Assembly: GCA_013138735.1 (NCBI GenBank)
Contig: WTCE01000072.1
Span: forward strand, 1 to 48,320
From: Crocinitomix sp.
GTDB taxonomy: Bacteria; Bacteroidota; Bacteroidia; Flavobacteriales_D; Crocinitomicaceae
DNA: 48,320 nt
Direction: 5' to 3'
Part shown: positions 26,165 to 33,569 of the stretch, in pieces
How the letters are laid out: every line of letters begins with the position of its first letter
Position numbering within the stretch: position 1 is the first letter of the stretch
The notes under the pieces: model-generated
Told to the model about the DNA's origin: nothing
What the model saw: only the letters and a program-made list of their open reading frames with translations
The model's database searches: none
Program-made: the position numbers and the translations under genes

Positions 26165-27976
26165 CTAATCTGAGCATGATCGCTCGCCTGTGAGGGGGTT
26201 AATGAAACAAGCCCCAGCATCAGTGTTTGTAGTTCCTGGTCCTGTGCTGAAGTCAAGCTCTTGTTGAGACTCTGTGTCAACAACTGGATCAGCCTCGCTG
26301 TCACCATCCTTCTCTTCAATCTTTGTGAGGATTGCTCCTTCAAAAGAGGATGGTCTAAATGTTGTGCACCCACTAGCGCCCCCATCGTATGCCATAATAT
26401 ATAAATCTTTGAACTCATCAAAAGTAATATGGTCTCCCACATTACATGTCTTAGAGCAAGCTGAGTCTACCAGTTCAGAGGCTAGGCACAGAACCTTAAT
26501 GTGGTCTTGAGCACTAATCTCATCTGAGGTCCTCCCCTTAACCCCATATTCACTATAGGCATAGTCCTCAACATAATATTCTTTAAAGCTGCCACCATCT
26601 TGCCTAATCTTCCTGTTGTAAGCTAGGGCAAACGGGGGCTCAATACCAGAACTAATGTTCTGTGCCCAAAGACTAATAGTGCCTGTTGGGGCAATTGATA
26701 GGAGGTGTGAGTTCCTAATGCCATGCTGACTAATGAGGGTTTGAATCTCCTCTGGGAGGGTTTGGATAAATTCCCCAGAGACATAGTGCCCAGCGTCGAA
26801 AAGGGGGAAGGGTCCCTTCTCCACAGCCAGCCCAACTGATGCGATGTAAGCTGTGTCACGAAGCAGGGTCATAACCTGTCTCATCCACAAGAGCATCTCT
26901 TCTGAACCATATGGGAGCCCAAGAATCTCAGCTGCATTAGCTACCCCAGTAACCCCAAGCCCCATACGACGTTTACTCTCAGCCTCTAGGCGTTGTGCAT
27001 CTAGTGGGTAGATAGTTCGATCCACAACATTGTCCATCATACGAACAATAGGTGTGATGTCGTGTTGGAACTTGTTGTAGTCAAACGACATGACCACAGA
27101 ACTGAGGTCTAGTGGGTCATCGTCCCCAACAGCCTCTTGTATAATATACTTGGTAAGGTTAAACGAGCCTAGTAGACACGCCCCATTTGGAGGGAGCGGC
27201 TGCTCTGCACATGGATTTGTGGTAGCAATGGTTTCTAAATACCACATGTTATTCTTCTGGTTAATCTTGTCCATAAACAATACGCCAGGTTCAGCATGTT
27301 CCCAGGTGTTACGCATGATTTTATTCCATAGCATACGTGCACTAACTACGTTGTGGACAACCCCCTCGAAGGATAGTTCAAATGGTAAGTCTTCTTTAAC
27401 AGCCGCAATAAACTTGTCCGTAACTGCCACACTAATATTGAAATTAGTAAGCTTCCCGTTCTGTTGTTTACAGGTAATAAACTCTTCAATGTCTGGGTGG
27501 TCAACCCGCATTACCCCCATCATAGCCCCCCGCCGATGACCAGCTGACTTAATGGTTTCACACATAGCATCCCACACACCCATGAAACTGATGGGGCCAG
27601 AGGATGTAGAACCGAGAGACTTAATAAGGTCCCCTTTTGGTCGTAAGGTAGAGAAGTCAAACCCATCCCCACCCCCTAGCCGCATGGTCTCAGCTGCGTC
27701 TGAAAGGGCCACCATAATCCCACTCATGGAATCCTCAATAGTGTCGCTAGCAAAGCAATTAAATGCTGTAGTCTGTCTAGCAGCCCCCACGGAGGCCTGA
27801 ATACGGCCAGCTGGTAGGAACCTCTGGTTCAGCAGAATTTCCTGTGTTTGTTTGAAGTGCTCTGGGCTATCCTTTAGTGTGTCAGCAATGCGTGACATAC
27901 CTTCGTGGAAGCTCTCTCCTTGTTGTAGGTATTTAGGGGCGCACTCAAGCTCCATAACCTCTTTAATTTGGTTCAT
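26165..27976 (-). CDS. nrdJ: Adenosylcobalamin-dependent ribonucleotide reductase (class II)
   Basis: This 603-residue enzyme reduces ribonucleotides to deoxyribonucleotides using coenzyme B12. Typical class II features are visible: RFLPAGR, AFNCFASDTIEDSMSGIM with the first substrate Cys, LGGGDGFDFSTLRP, SAGHRRGAMMGVMRVDHPDIEEFI, TNFNISVAVTDKF, and TNPCAEQPLPPNGACLLGS, which holds the radical-site Cys and catalytic Glu. The C-terminus carries further Cys residues (ACFINPLTGERSCSD) that may relay reduction. The start overlaps the gene upstream by four bases. It needs cobalamin from the host and pairs with ThyX to feed DNA synthesis. Confidence 0.95.
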   Translation of the reverse strand: MNQIKEVMELECAPKYLQQGESFHEGMSRIADTLKDSPEHFKQTQEILLNQRFLPAGRIQASVGAARQTTAFNCFASDTIEDSMSGIMVALSDAAETMRLGGGDGFDFSTLRPKGDLIKSLGSTSSGPISFMGVWDAMCETIKSAGHRRGAMMGVMRVDHPDIEEFITCKQQNGKLTNFNISVAVTDKFIAAVKEDLPFELSFEGVVHNVVSARMLWNKIMRNTWEHAEPGVLFMDKINQKNNMWYLETIATTNPCAEQPLPPNGACLLGSFNLTKYIIQEAVGDDDPLDLSSVVMSFDYNKFQHDITPIVRMMDNVVDRTIYPLDAQRLEAESKRRMGLGVTGVANAAEILGLPYGSEEMLLWMRQVMTLLRDTAYIASVGLAVEKGPFPLFDAGHYVSGEFIQTLPEEIQTLISQHGIRNSHLLSIAPTGTISLWAQNISSGIEPPFALAYNRKIRQDGGSFKEYYVEDYAYSEYGVKGRTSDEISAQDHIKVLCLASELVDSACSKTCNVGDHITFDEFKDLYIMAYDGGASGCTTFRPSSFEGAILTKIEEKDGDSEADPVVDTESQQELDFSTGPGTTNTDAGACFINPLTGERSCSD

Positions 27977-28194
27977 GTATTCTCCAATAGGGCTTGTTTT
28001 GCTTGTTCTAGTAGCCAGAGGATTTCTGGCGGGTTGGGGGCGGAGGAGGCAAAGTATAAAAGACCTTCAACACCAGTTCCTATTACAAGAACCTCCTCTA
28101 GCATCCCCTCCTTAGCTCCGTCTAGCACCTTGTCAATAGGCACGTTCAGTGTTGTGTATGTATCTAGGTCAACTACGTTGTCTTCCTCATCCAT
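27973..28194 (-). CDS. Small conserved phage protein between thyX and nrdJ (73 aa)
   Basis: The start lies within the end of thyX and the TGA overlaps the nrdJ start. The product reads MDEEDNVVDLDTYTTLN, then VLDGAKEGMLEEVLVIGTGVEGLLYFASSAPNPPEILWLLEQAKQALL. I recall this layout, an acidic start, then a GLLYFASS strand and a WLLEQAK helix, from many phage genomes, where it is of unknown function. The tight coupling with nucleotide-metabolism genes suggests co-expression. Confidence 0.7.
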   Translation of the reverse strand: MDEEDNVVDLDTYTTLNVPIDKVLDGAKEGMLEEVLVIGTGVEGLLYFASSAPNPPEILWLLEQAKQALLENT

Positions 28195-29005
28195 TTGTAA
28201 GAGCCTCCCACGAATAAGGATAAAGGGGTTGGATTATATTTTTGATTTGTTCGGCAACCATTTGTGTTTCTTTCTGTGCATGAGGGTCTGACCTCTGGTT
28301 ATACAAGTTAGCCCACCCATACAGGCTTCCAGTCTTGAAAGACTCTACATACATAGACTGAGGCAATACCATACGGGCTTGCTCGGAAGCCACTTTAAGA
28401 TCGAGCAGGTGTGTGTAGTAACTAAGGCAGACCCCATTAAATGACTCTGGTGTGTGATACCTACCTAGATCAGGGTCCTCTTCTACGTCCACCTCATCAC
28501 TACTAGACCCTTGTTTGACATTATCAGCAGCCTTACGCCACACATCAGGGACATAAAACTCTGGGCCGTCAGTGATGTATCTACGACTGCTCTCACTGGT
28601 AGTGAACCCAACCTGGTGTTTGTCTAGCTGACGTTGGACAAATAGGGGCACCTTAACATGTAGGGTGATTTGACAATGGGCAAAGGGGGCCCAATGTGAA
28701 GGCATATTCTTAAGGTGGTTTAGTAGTTTTAGGAACTCGGTGTCATCACCCATGTATTCGACGAGCGAGTGCCCCTCCTCTGCAACCTCCTTGGAGAGGT
28801 CACCCCAGTCCCCACTCGTGCAACCACGAGCAAGGAACTTAATGAGGGATTGGTCTGCTTCTGAGAGCTCTTGATGTAATCGGGGGCCGCATTTACCTTC
28901 GTGGGTATATTCATCTGCCCACTCACTACGTTTACCAAAGCTTACCCTAGCCATGTTGACAACCTTTAGGTCATCCCCCATGTGATCTTCATAAGTAACC
29001 TCCAT
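28187..29005 (-). CDS. thyX: Flavin-dependent thymidylate synthase
   Basis: This 272-residue enzyme makes dTMP from dUMP with FAD, NADPH and methylene-tetrahydrofolate. Diagnostic parts are present: the FAHCQITLHVKVPLFVQRQ segment, the ThyX region QLDKHQVGFTTSESSRRY, and a C-terminal EQARMVLPQSMYVES with the FAD/dUMP-site Arg. The canonical RHR(x7)S signature is altered to KHQ followed by SES-RRY; similar changes occur in phage ThyX proteins. The start overlaps the upstream phosphoesterase stop (TAATG). Confidence 0.93.
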   Translation of the reverse strand: MEVTYEDHMGDDLKVVNMARVSFGKRSEWADEYTHEGKCGPRLHQELSEADQSLIKFLARGCTSGDWGDLSKEVAEEGHSLVEYMGDDTEFLKLLNHLKNMPSHWAPFAHCQITLHVKVPLFVQRQLDKHQVGFTTSESSRRYITDGPEFYVPDVWRKAADNVKQGSSSDEVDVEEDPDLGRYHTPESFNGVCLSYYTHLLDLKVASEQARMVLPQSMYVESFKTGSLYGWANLYNQRSDPHAQKETQMVAEQIKNIIQPLYPYSWEALTNG

Positions 29006-29811
29006 TACTCATACTCCCTTTTCATTCTGTCCATACTAATAAACTCTGGGTCAAAATGGCCCTCTTCTACCCCACGTAGGACAACAGCCCCTTTCCACCA
29101 CAAGTCGTTCACATGCCCAGCCCAACCTGATCGGTAGTCTTGATACACGCCACACACTAGGCCCATAATCTTCGTCCCGTCTGGTTGTGTTCTAACAGAC
29201 CAGTCAGCCGTATGACTATGCCCACAGACAGAACTGGTCATGTTCTTAGCAATTAGAGAAGAGGCGTGGTGGATGCCCCCAATAGGTCTCCCCATAAGAC
29301 CACTTACGAAGTAGTGAGCATAGGAGATACCATCTACATCAATGATGCCTGGGGTCTGACCTTCATACTCTACCACTTCGTTGTAATAGTGGTTAAAGTC
29401 AAAGTCCCTGAAGCTAATGCCAAACCTATCCCCAGCTAGTTCTGGAGAATACTCAAGGGCCTTTTTAACCCTATACTCATGGTTCCCTTCAAGGACAACT
29501 CGGTGTGGCTTCTTCTTCTTACCCTTCTTCAAAGGCTTCCACATTCTCTCTTGGAAGTCTAGGTGAGACATGATGTCTTTCTCATAACTCCTAGCGGCAA
29601 AGCTTGCCTTCCCCTTATCGAAGGAAGACATGCTCGCCATATCAGCAGCATCACCAATGTTAATAACTACGTCAGGTTTAATGTCTTTGATGAGTCCACC
29701 AAGCCAGTCCGCCCTGTCGTTGTTAAAATCTGGGTGGGCGTGGGAATCAGGGACAATTAGGTGCACCTTTGGCCTGTTCAAAATTAGGTTAACCATCTTC
29801 TTTCTCCACAT
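29005..29811 (-). CDS. Calcineurin-like metallophosphoesterase (268 aa)
   Basis: The metal-site motifs appear in order: VPDSHAHP (D-x-H), INIGDAADM (GD), LEGNHEYR (GNHE) and CGHSHTADW (GHSH). This is the classic dinuclear metallophosphoesterase pattern. The start is uncertain: ATG 29811 or 29796 are both possible, and all overlap the previous gene. Phage members near DNA-metabolism genes may act on nucleotides or nucleic-acid ends, but the substrate cannot be read from sequence. Confidence 0.85.
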   Translation of the reverse strand: MWRKKMVNLILNRPKVHLIVPDSHAHPDFNNDRADWLGGLIKDIKPDVVINIGDAADMASMSSFDKGKASFAARSYEKDIMSHLDFQERMWKPLKKGKKKKPHRVVLEGNHEYRVKKALEYSPELAGDRFGISFRDFDFNHYYNEVVEYEGQTPGIIDVDGISYAHYFVSGLMGRPIGGIHHASSLIAKNMTSSVCGHSHTADWSVRTQPDGTKIMGLVCGVYQDYRSGWAGHVNDLWWKGAVVLRGVEEGHFDPEFISMDRMKREYE

Positions 29812-30013
29812 AATCAATGAGAATTTCTAACAGGTGTTTAGCCTTTTCTAGGTCCTCAATACCACCCTTGAGTTCCCAACGGGTTACATACTTAACCACA
29901 GCCCCTTCAATATAACCAAGGTTGTGTGCCATCATATACTCAATGGGTTGGATGGTGGCATTAGTGTAGTGGTCCCCGCCAACCTGTCTTCCCAGGGGGT
30001 TACTCCCCGACAT
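29789..30013 (-). CDS. DUF3310 protein (74 aa)
   Basis: I choose the ATG at 30013, which overlaps the end of the gene upstream. The signature VGGDHYTNATIQPIEYMMAHNLGYIEGAVVKYVTRWELKGGIEDLEKAKHLL (split here only by eye: GGDHY, QPIEY, EGAVVKYVTR, KGG-DLEKA) defines the DUF3310 family of small phage proteins, often annotated near nucleotide metabolism. It is helical and soluble. Its end overlaps the phosphoesterase. Confidence 0.88.
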   Translation of the reverse strand: MSGSNPLGRQVGGDHYTNATIQPIEYMMAHNLGYIEGAVVKYVTRWELKGGIEDLEKAKHLLEILIDYVEKEDG

Positions 30014-30245
30014 TATAATCAACCCTTAGCCCGTCAGTGCAAATACGCCTAGCCTCTTTTAGCCCGTGTTTCTTAATGAACCCACTAAGGATAAAGATGT
30101 TACGTCTATCAATGTCGTCGAATAGGGCCAAGTATTGCTCTGATACATGCTCCCCGAAGTCTTCTGTTAGATTGTGGGCCATAGCGGTTCTGTTAAATAC
30201 CCGCAATGGTTTGTGTTCAATAGTATCGAAGCGATTAAATTCCAC
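30000..30245 (-). CDS. Small conserved phage protein (81 aa)
   Basis: The product starts MEFNRFDTIEHKPLRVFNRTAMAHNL and continues with EDFGEHVSEQYLALFDDIDRRNIFILSGFIKKHG. The helical segment with GEHVSEQYL is one I recall in phage proteins from DNA-metabolism regions; the function is unknown. It overlaps the HNH gene upstream and the DUF3310 gene downstream, so it is part of the same coupled chain. Confidence 0.7.
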   Translation of the reverse strand: MEFNRFDTIEHKPLRVFNRTAMAHNLTEDFGEHVSEQYLALFDDIDRRNIFILSGFIKKHGLKEARRICTDGLRVDYNVGE

Positions 30246-30657
30246 TTTCTCTCTCCTTCTTTCGTCTCTCTGTGGCTATGGCACGTTCTTCTGTGCTTTT
30301 AGTGTCGTGACACGCCTTACAGATAAGCTGTAAATTATCTTCTTCACAAAAAATTCTGTTAATATACTCGTCCCAAGTGGTAAACCCAATTGCTGGGTCT
30401 ACTATGGGGTCAATGTGGTCAACGAAGGTGTTCTGCTTACGCTTCCTACCATCCCTAACTGTTACTGGCACATGCTCTTTACACTCGGCACACTCATAGA
30501 TACCTCTGGACACGTTAGCAGCTTTCTTAACCTCTTGTAGAGGCCCCCACCGCCTTGTCCCTTGACGTAGGAGTGAAGTGACAAAGCTGTTGAACCTTGA
30601 CTCAGTCCACTGTCCAGAGCACCTGACCTTTGGTCCACTAGGCCTCGCCATCTTCAT
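30235..30657 (-). CDS. HNH endonuclease (140 aa)
   Basis: I choose ATG 30657 (MKMARPSGPKVRCSGQW) because upstream residues overlap the previous gene. A zinc-binding pair (YECAECKE) precedes the HNH core: FVDHIDPIVDP, NRIFCEEDNLQLICKACHDTKS. The His-Asn-His residues are in DHIDP, EDNLQL and CHDTKS. The layout suits small phage HNH nucleases that process DNA or act in packaging. It lies inside the replication chain, not next to terminase, so repair or degradation of host DNA is equally possible. Confidence 0.85.
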   Translation of the reverse strand: MKMARPSGPKVRCSGQWTESRFNSFVTSLLRQGTRRWGPLQEVKKAANVSRGIYECAECKEHVPVTVRDGRKRKQNTFVDHIDPIVDPAIGFTTWDEYINRIFCEEDNLQLICKACHDTKSTEERAIATERRKKERESGI

Positions 30658-30808
30658 GCTCCCAGTAGCGAGAATGTTTAACTGCAAACTCAATGTCCTC
30701 GTCAGGATATTTATGGTCCAACAACTGCTGTCTATAATCCTCTTTAACTGGGGCGGGGAACCCATATCTCCACCCGCTTGGCGGGTCTACAATAAGCACT
30801 TTAGTCAT
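30638..30808 (-). CDS. Small conserved phage protein (56 aa)
   Basis: ATG 30808 lies within the end of the exonuclease gene (AATGACTAAAG). The product reads MTKVLIVDPPSGWRYGFPAP, then YPDEDIEFAVKHSRYWEHED. The VDPPSGWRYGFP opening is one I recall from small phage proteins of unknown role. It overlaps the HNH gene by 20 bases. No motif allows a functional call. Confidence 0.65.
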   Translation of the reverse strand: MTKVLIVDPPSGWRYGFPAPVKEDYRQQLLDHKYPDEDIEFAVKHSRYWEHEDGEA

Positions 30809-31673
30809 TGGGCATCTCCCAAAACTTAGGTTTACCACCTTCATGTAGCTCCTGGACCATATGAAGTAGATTAGCTTGTTCTATAAAATATTCTTTACTC
30901 ATACCCTTCTCCTTGTATGCAGTTTTCACTGCTTTAAGTAGGTCTTTTTCACTTGTTAGGTCTTGTAAGAGCTTCTTAGACCCTACATCTCCCCAACCCT
31001 TAAGGCCAGGGATGTTGTCTGCTGTATCACCAACTAACATTTGGTAATAGAAGAACTTAAGCCCATATCCAAGGGTCTTGCCATTGTTGCCAGTGGTGAG
31101 ACTGCCCAGCCTGTCGGTATAGTGGGGGCCAACACTACGTTGCTTCCCACACTCCCAACTATAGTGGTTTCCTTCACAGATACGAAGGTCCTTGTCTCTA
31201 GAGCAGATGATGGTGTCGTCTCTTCCGTTTTGATAAACACACATCGCATCATCAGCTTCTAGTCCATTCTCCATAACAACCCACTCATACTCGTGCATAA
31301 GATAGGCCAAAATATTATGAAAGTGGAACGGTTTGGGGTTCTTCCTCGTTCCCTTATAAGGCTTAGTTACCGCAACCTCATAACGAAAGTTGTGCATATA
31401 GGGTAACTCTTCCTCGTTAAGGAACTTACGAGCTTTGTTTAGTTTCTTGTTTAGGTTCTCAGAGTTAGTGAAGAATAGAAGAGGGGGCTCAGTGGCTTCT
31501 ACATCAGCACAGATTACTGCTATTCGCTTGTCTAGCAACTCCTGCACATGTTCAAAGTCCATTAGAACTGCCTCACCTATCTCCCCTAAAGCCTCGTCCC
31601 TGTTCTTAAACTCCCCTGACCAACCAAATTCGTGCAGTCACAGGAGGATGTCTCCATCAATTAATGGTTGCAT
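30801..31673 (-). CDS. 5'-3' exonuclease (gp6/FEN-like) with in-frame UGA at codon 12
   Basis: ATG 31673 has an AAGGAGG Shine-Dalgarno at ideal spacing. Eleven codons (MQPLIDGDILL) precede UGA at 31640-31638, after which the same frame continues as LHEFGWSGEFKNRDE and on to 30801. The continuation contains nuclease features: GLEADDAM, ICSRDKDLR, and the helix-hairpin-helix region YYQMLVGDTADNIPGLKGWGDVGSKKLL. IDGD would supply the first metal-binding Asp, so starting at the later ATG 31562 would lose it. From memory, homologs read DILLHEFGW, so a CUG-UGA-CUG bypass would restore it. Mutation or assembly error are alternatives. Confidence 0.75.
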
Positions 31674-32010
31674 CCTCTACCTCCTTGTCTTCGGCGTTGC
31701 CGAACTGAGCGTTAAGTGCTGTTAGAAGTTCAATCCCACGTTCTTCACTAACCTTCTCTAGGCTACGTGGGTCTACTAAGTAGTTCATAGCCACATCATC
31801 CCCCTCTTTGGGAATTAGCACCTCACCATCTACAATCTTGTTACACAGGACATAGATACGTTGTAGGTATGGGTCAGACTTCTTAGCGGGGAGAGCCCTA
31901 GTAGCAGCTACTAGGACCTCCTCACCTTGAACTAGGCCGTGGTCTGCAAGTTTCTTACTAACAACTGTGCAGAAATCTAGTGGTTTTAGTAGTGTGTTAT
32001 CTTTTACCAT
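31657..32010 (-). CDS. Hypothetical phage protein (117 aa)
   Basis: The ATG at 32010 lies inside the end of the HNH/AP2 gene. This 117-residue protein is charged and helical (LDFCTVVSKKLADHGL, SDPYLQRIYVLCNKIVDGE) and ends in an acidic AEDKEVEDATIN. I recall comparable proteins beside phage exonucleases but cannot name a family. Its last codons carry the Shine-Dalgarno and start of the exonuclease gene, so the two are coupled. Confidence 0.65.
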   Translation of the reverse strand: MVKDNTLLKPLDFCTVVSKKLADHGLVQGEEVLVAATRALPAKKSDPYLQRIYVLCNKIVDGEVLIPKEGDDVAMNYLVDPRSLEKVSEERGIELLTALNAQFGNAEDKEVEDATIN

Positions 32011-32524
32011 GATTGATATGAAAACCTTTCTCTTTATTAAATACCTCTCGTGAAGAGATAGCTTCGTCTAAATTTTTAAACGCCCCAAGATAAAACTGCC
32101 CCCCGTCAACCATTGCCCTAGCAACCCATTTGTTGGAAGATTTGTTCCATGTCACACCAGTCATACCACTTAAACTGCCTGCCGCAAGAGTAGCGTTTCT
32201 AGTGTTTTCTTTTTGAGTAACATCTCTCAGATTAGGTACCCTATTGTCAGTTCTGTCCCCATTAATATGGTCTATAGTATGATTAGGCCAATGCCCGTGA
32301 TACATAGCATAAACCACCCTGTGAGATTTAACTCCGTGTCCCAACACCTCACCAACCATGTAACCGTCTTTGTCCAAAGAATTTAATGCTTGCACACCAG
32401 CCAACCTTGAATTCCACGAGGGGTTTAAAGGGCGTTCTCTCCAAATTAACGCCCCTGTTTCAAAGTCCGCCAACAGTAATGCGTTTAAGTCGTCTACACT
32501 TACCATTGGTTTAATTGGTGTCAT
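31997..32524 (-). CDS. Free-standing HNH homing endonuclease with AP2-like domain (175 aa)
   Basis: Residues 60-110 hold the HNH_3 core: KSHRVVYAMYHGHWPNHTIDHINGDRTDNRVPNLRDVTQKENTRN, seen as HRVVYAM, DHINGDRTDNR and NLRDVTQKEN. The C-terminal part (GMTGVTWNKSSNKWVARAMVDGGQFYLGAF) is a DNA-binding AP2-like domain. This pairing is typical of mobile homing endonucleases. It sits between the SLOG gene and the 117-residue gene with short overlaps, so it may have inserted without disrupting either frame. Confidence 0.88.
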   Translation of the reverse strand: MTPIKPMVSVDDLNALLLADFETGALIWRERPLNPSWNSRLAGVQALNSLDKDGYMVGEVLGHGVKSHRVVYAMYHGHWPNHTIDHINGDRTDNRVPNLRDVTQKENTRNATLAAGSLSGMTGVTWNKSSNKWVARAMVDGGQFYLGAFKNLDEAISSREVFNKEKGFHINHGKR

Positions 32525-32857
32525 CTTATCTCCCTCACTTCAATACTAGCACCCTTAGCACGACGAACCATCTCTGCTGTCCCAACACCTCCCGAGAAGG
32601 CAATAACTAACTCAGGTTTACCTTCATCAAGCATTTGTTGATTACGGATATGCCCAGCAGCTCGGCCATGCTTCTTCCAATCTGCTGGATACTCTATATT
32701 ATCTAACTCGTAATATTTAGCCCACACTTTAGCGAGAAAGTCGGCACCTTTTGCACCCCCCTTGAATAATAAAAGGGGCTACGTCAAAACCTTCTAATGT
32801 TGTAGATAATACATGCCAATCATCAAAATCTCGCCCACCGCATACGAGAATACGCAT
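32521..32857 (-). pseudogene. SLOG-family (DUF2493-like) gene with +1 frameshift at G6
   Basis: ATG 32857 shares its A with the SSB stop. The first frame reads MRILVCGGRDFDDWHVLS, then EGFDVAPFIIQGG and fails. Removing one G from the G6 run (minus strand, plus-strand C6 at 32756-32761) joins it to AKGADFLAKVWAKYYE and then YPADWKKHGRAAGHIRN and VIAFSGGVGTAEMV. The joined protein has the GGRDF, GGAKGAD, GRAAGxIRN and GGxGT features of YspA-like SLOG nucleotide-binding proteins. The length, 337 bases, is one more than a multiple of three. It is a sequencing error, a mutation or programmed slippage. Confidence 0.8.
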
Positions 32858-33552
32858 TACCAGTCCTCAGTCTCTTTTGGTTGATCGGCCAGAGCTTTGC
32901 CCCCTGCCTTTGGTTCAGCAGCTTTCTCTTTTACCCCACCATTAAGTTCAGCATACAGGGCCGAGTCAGTGTGGTCTAGAGCTTCCTTGATCTTGTTTTG
33001 AATCCACTCTGGCAAGCTACCAAACACTTCCATGTCAGGGCTATCTGGATCAAATACCTTAGGTTTGTTTACCAACTCTGGTGCAGCAGCCTCTTCCTTA
33101 GCTCTCATAGTGGAAGCCCCACGAATGTTGTGGTAGGGACGGTCTGGGTCCTTCTTATTGGGGTTAATAACTACTTGTAGCATACAAGCGTTACCAAGAA
33201 TAGCTGCCCAGTCACCTCCATGTTCAAGCTTAGGGTCCATAGCCATATACCGTTTGGTGCTATTAGCTAGGTCATTAGACAAAGCATTCAGTGGGATGTC
33301 TTCGGACAACCAACGTGGCTTATCTTTCAACTCATTACCATCTTCATCCAACATGAACTCGTCTAGGAGCTCATATGTGACTCGAATTACCAGTTTAGGG
33401 GGCTTGTCTTTCCCTTGGTGAGGGCGTTGGGGCTGTAGGCCCATGCCCAATACTTGCACTAGTCGTGCTGGGTATGTCCCAGGCTCTAGTGTTGGTGCAG
33501 TCATACCACTGTTGTCAGAGTTACCTGCGATCTTACTTGCGTTTAGTGCCAT
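32857..33552 (-). CDS. Single-stranded DNA-binding protein, gp2.5-like (231 aa)
   Basis: This protein lies directly upstream of the exonuclease cluster and downstream of the DNA polymerase. An OB-fold-like core is suggested by GTYPARLVQVLGMGLQPQRP, then PPKLVIRVTYELLDEFML, and MLQVVINPNKKDPDRPYHNIRG. The C-terminus is low-complexity and acidic and ends in KETEDW, like the acidic, aromatic-ended tail of T7 gp2.5 that contacts polymerase and helicase. It should coat single strands in replication. The last residues resemble the KxDWL tails of the small proteins in this genome. Confidence 0.8.
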   Translation of the reverse strand: MALNASKIAGNSDNSGMTAPTLEPGTYPARLVQVLGMGLQPQRPHQGKDKPPKLVIRVTYELLDEFMLDEDGNELKDKPRWLSEDIPLNALSNDLANSTKRYMAMDPKLEHGGDWAAILGNACMLQVVINPNKKDPDRPYHNIRGASTMRAKEEAAAPELVNKPKVFDPDSPDMEVFGSLPEWIQNKIKEALDHTDSALYAELNGGVKEKAAEPKAGGKALADQPKETEDW

Positions 33553-33569
33553 ATTATTTATGCCTTTGT

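Noticed and set aside
26623-26859. Frames opposite or within nrdJ
   Set aside because: They are shadows of a gene with a full set of class II reductase motifs.
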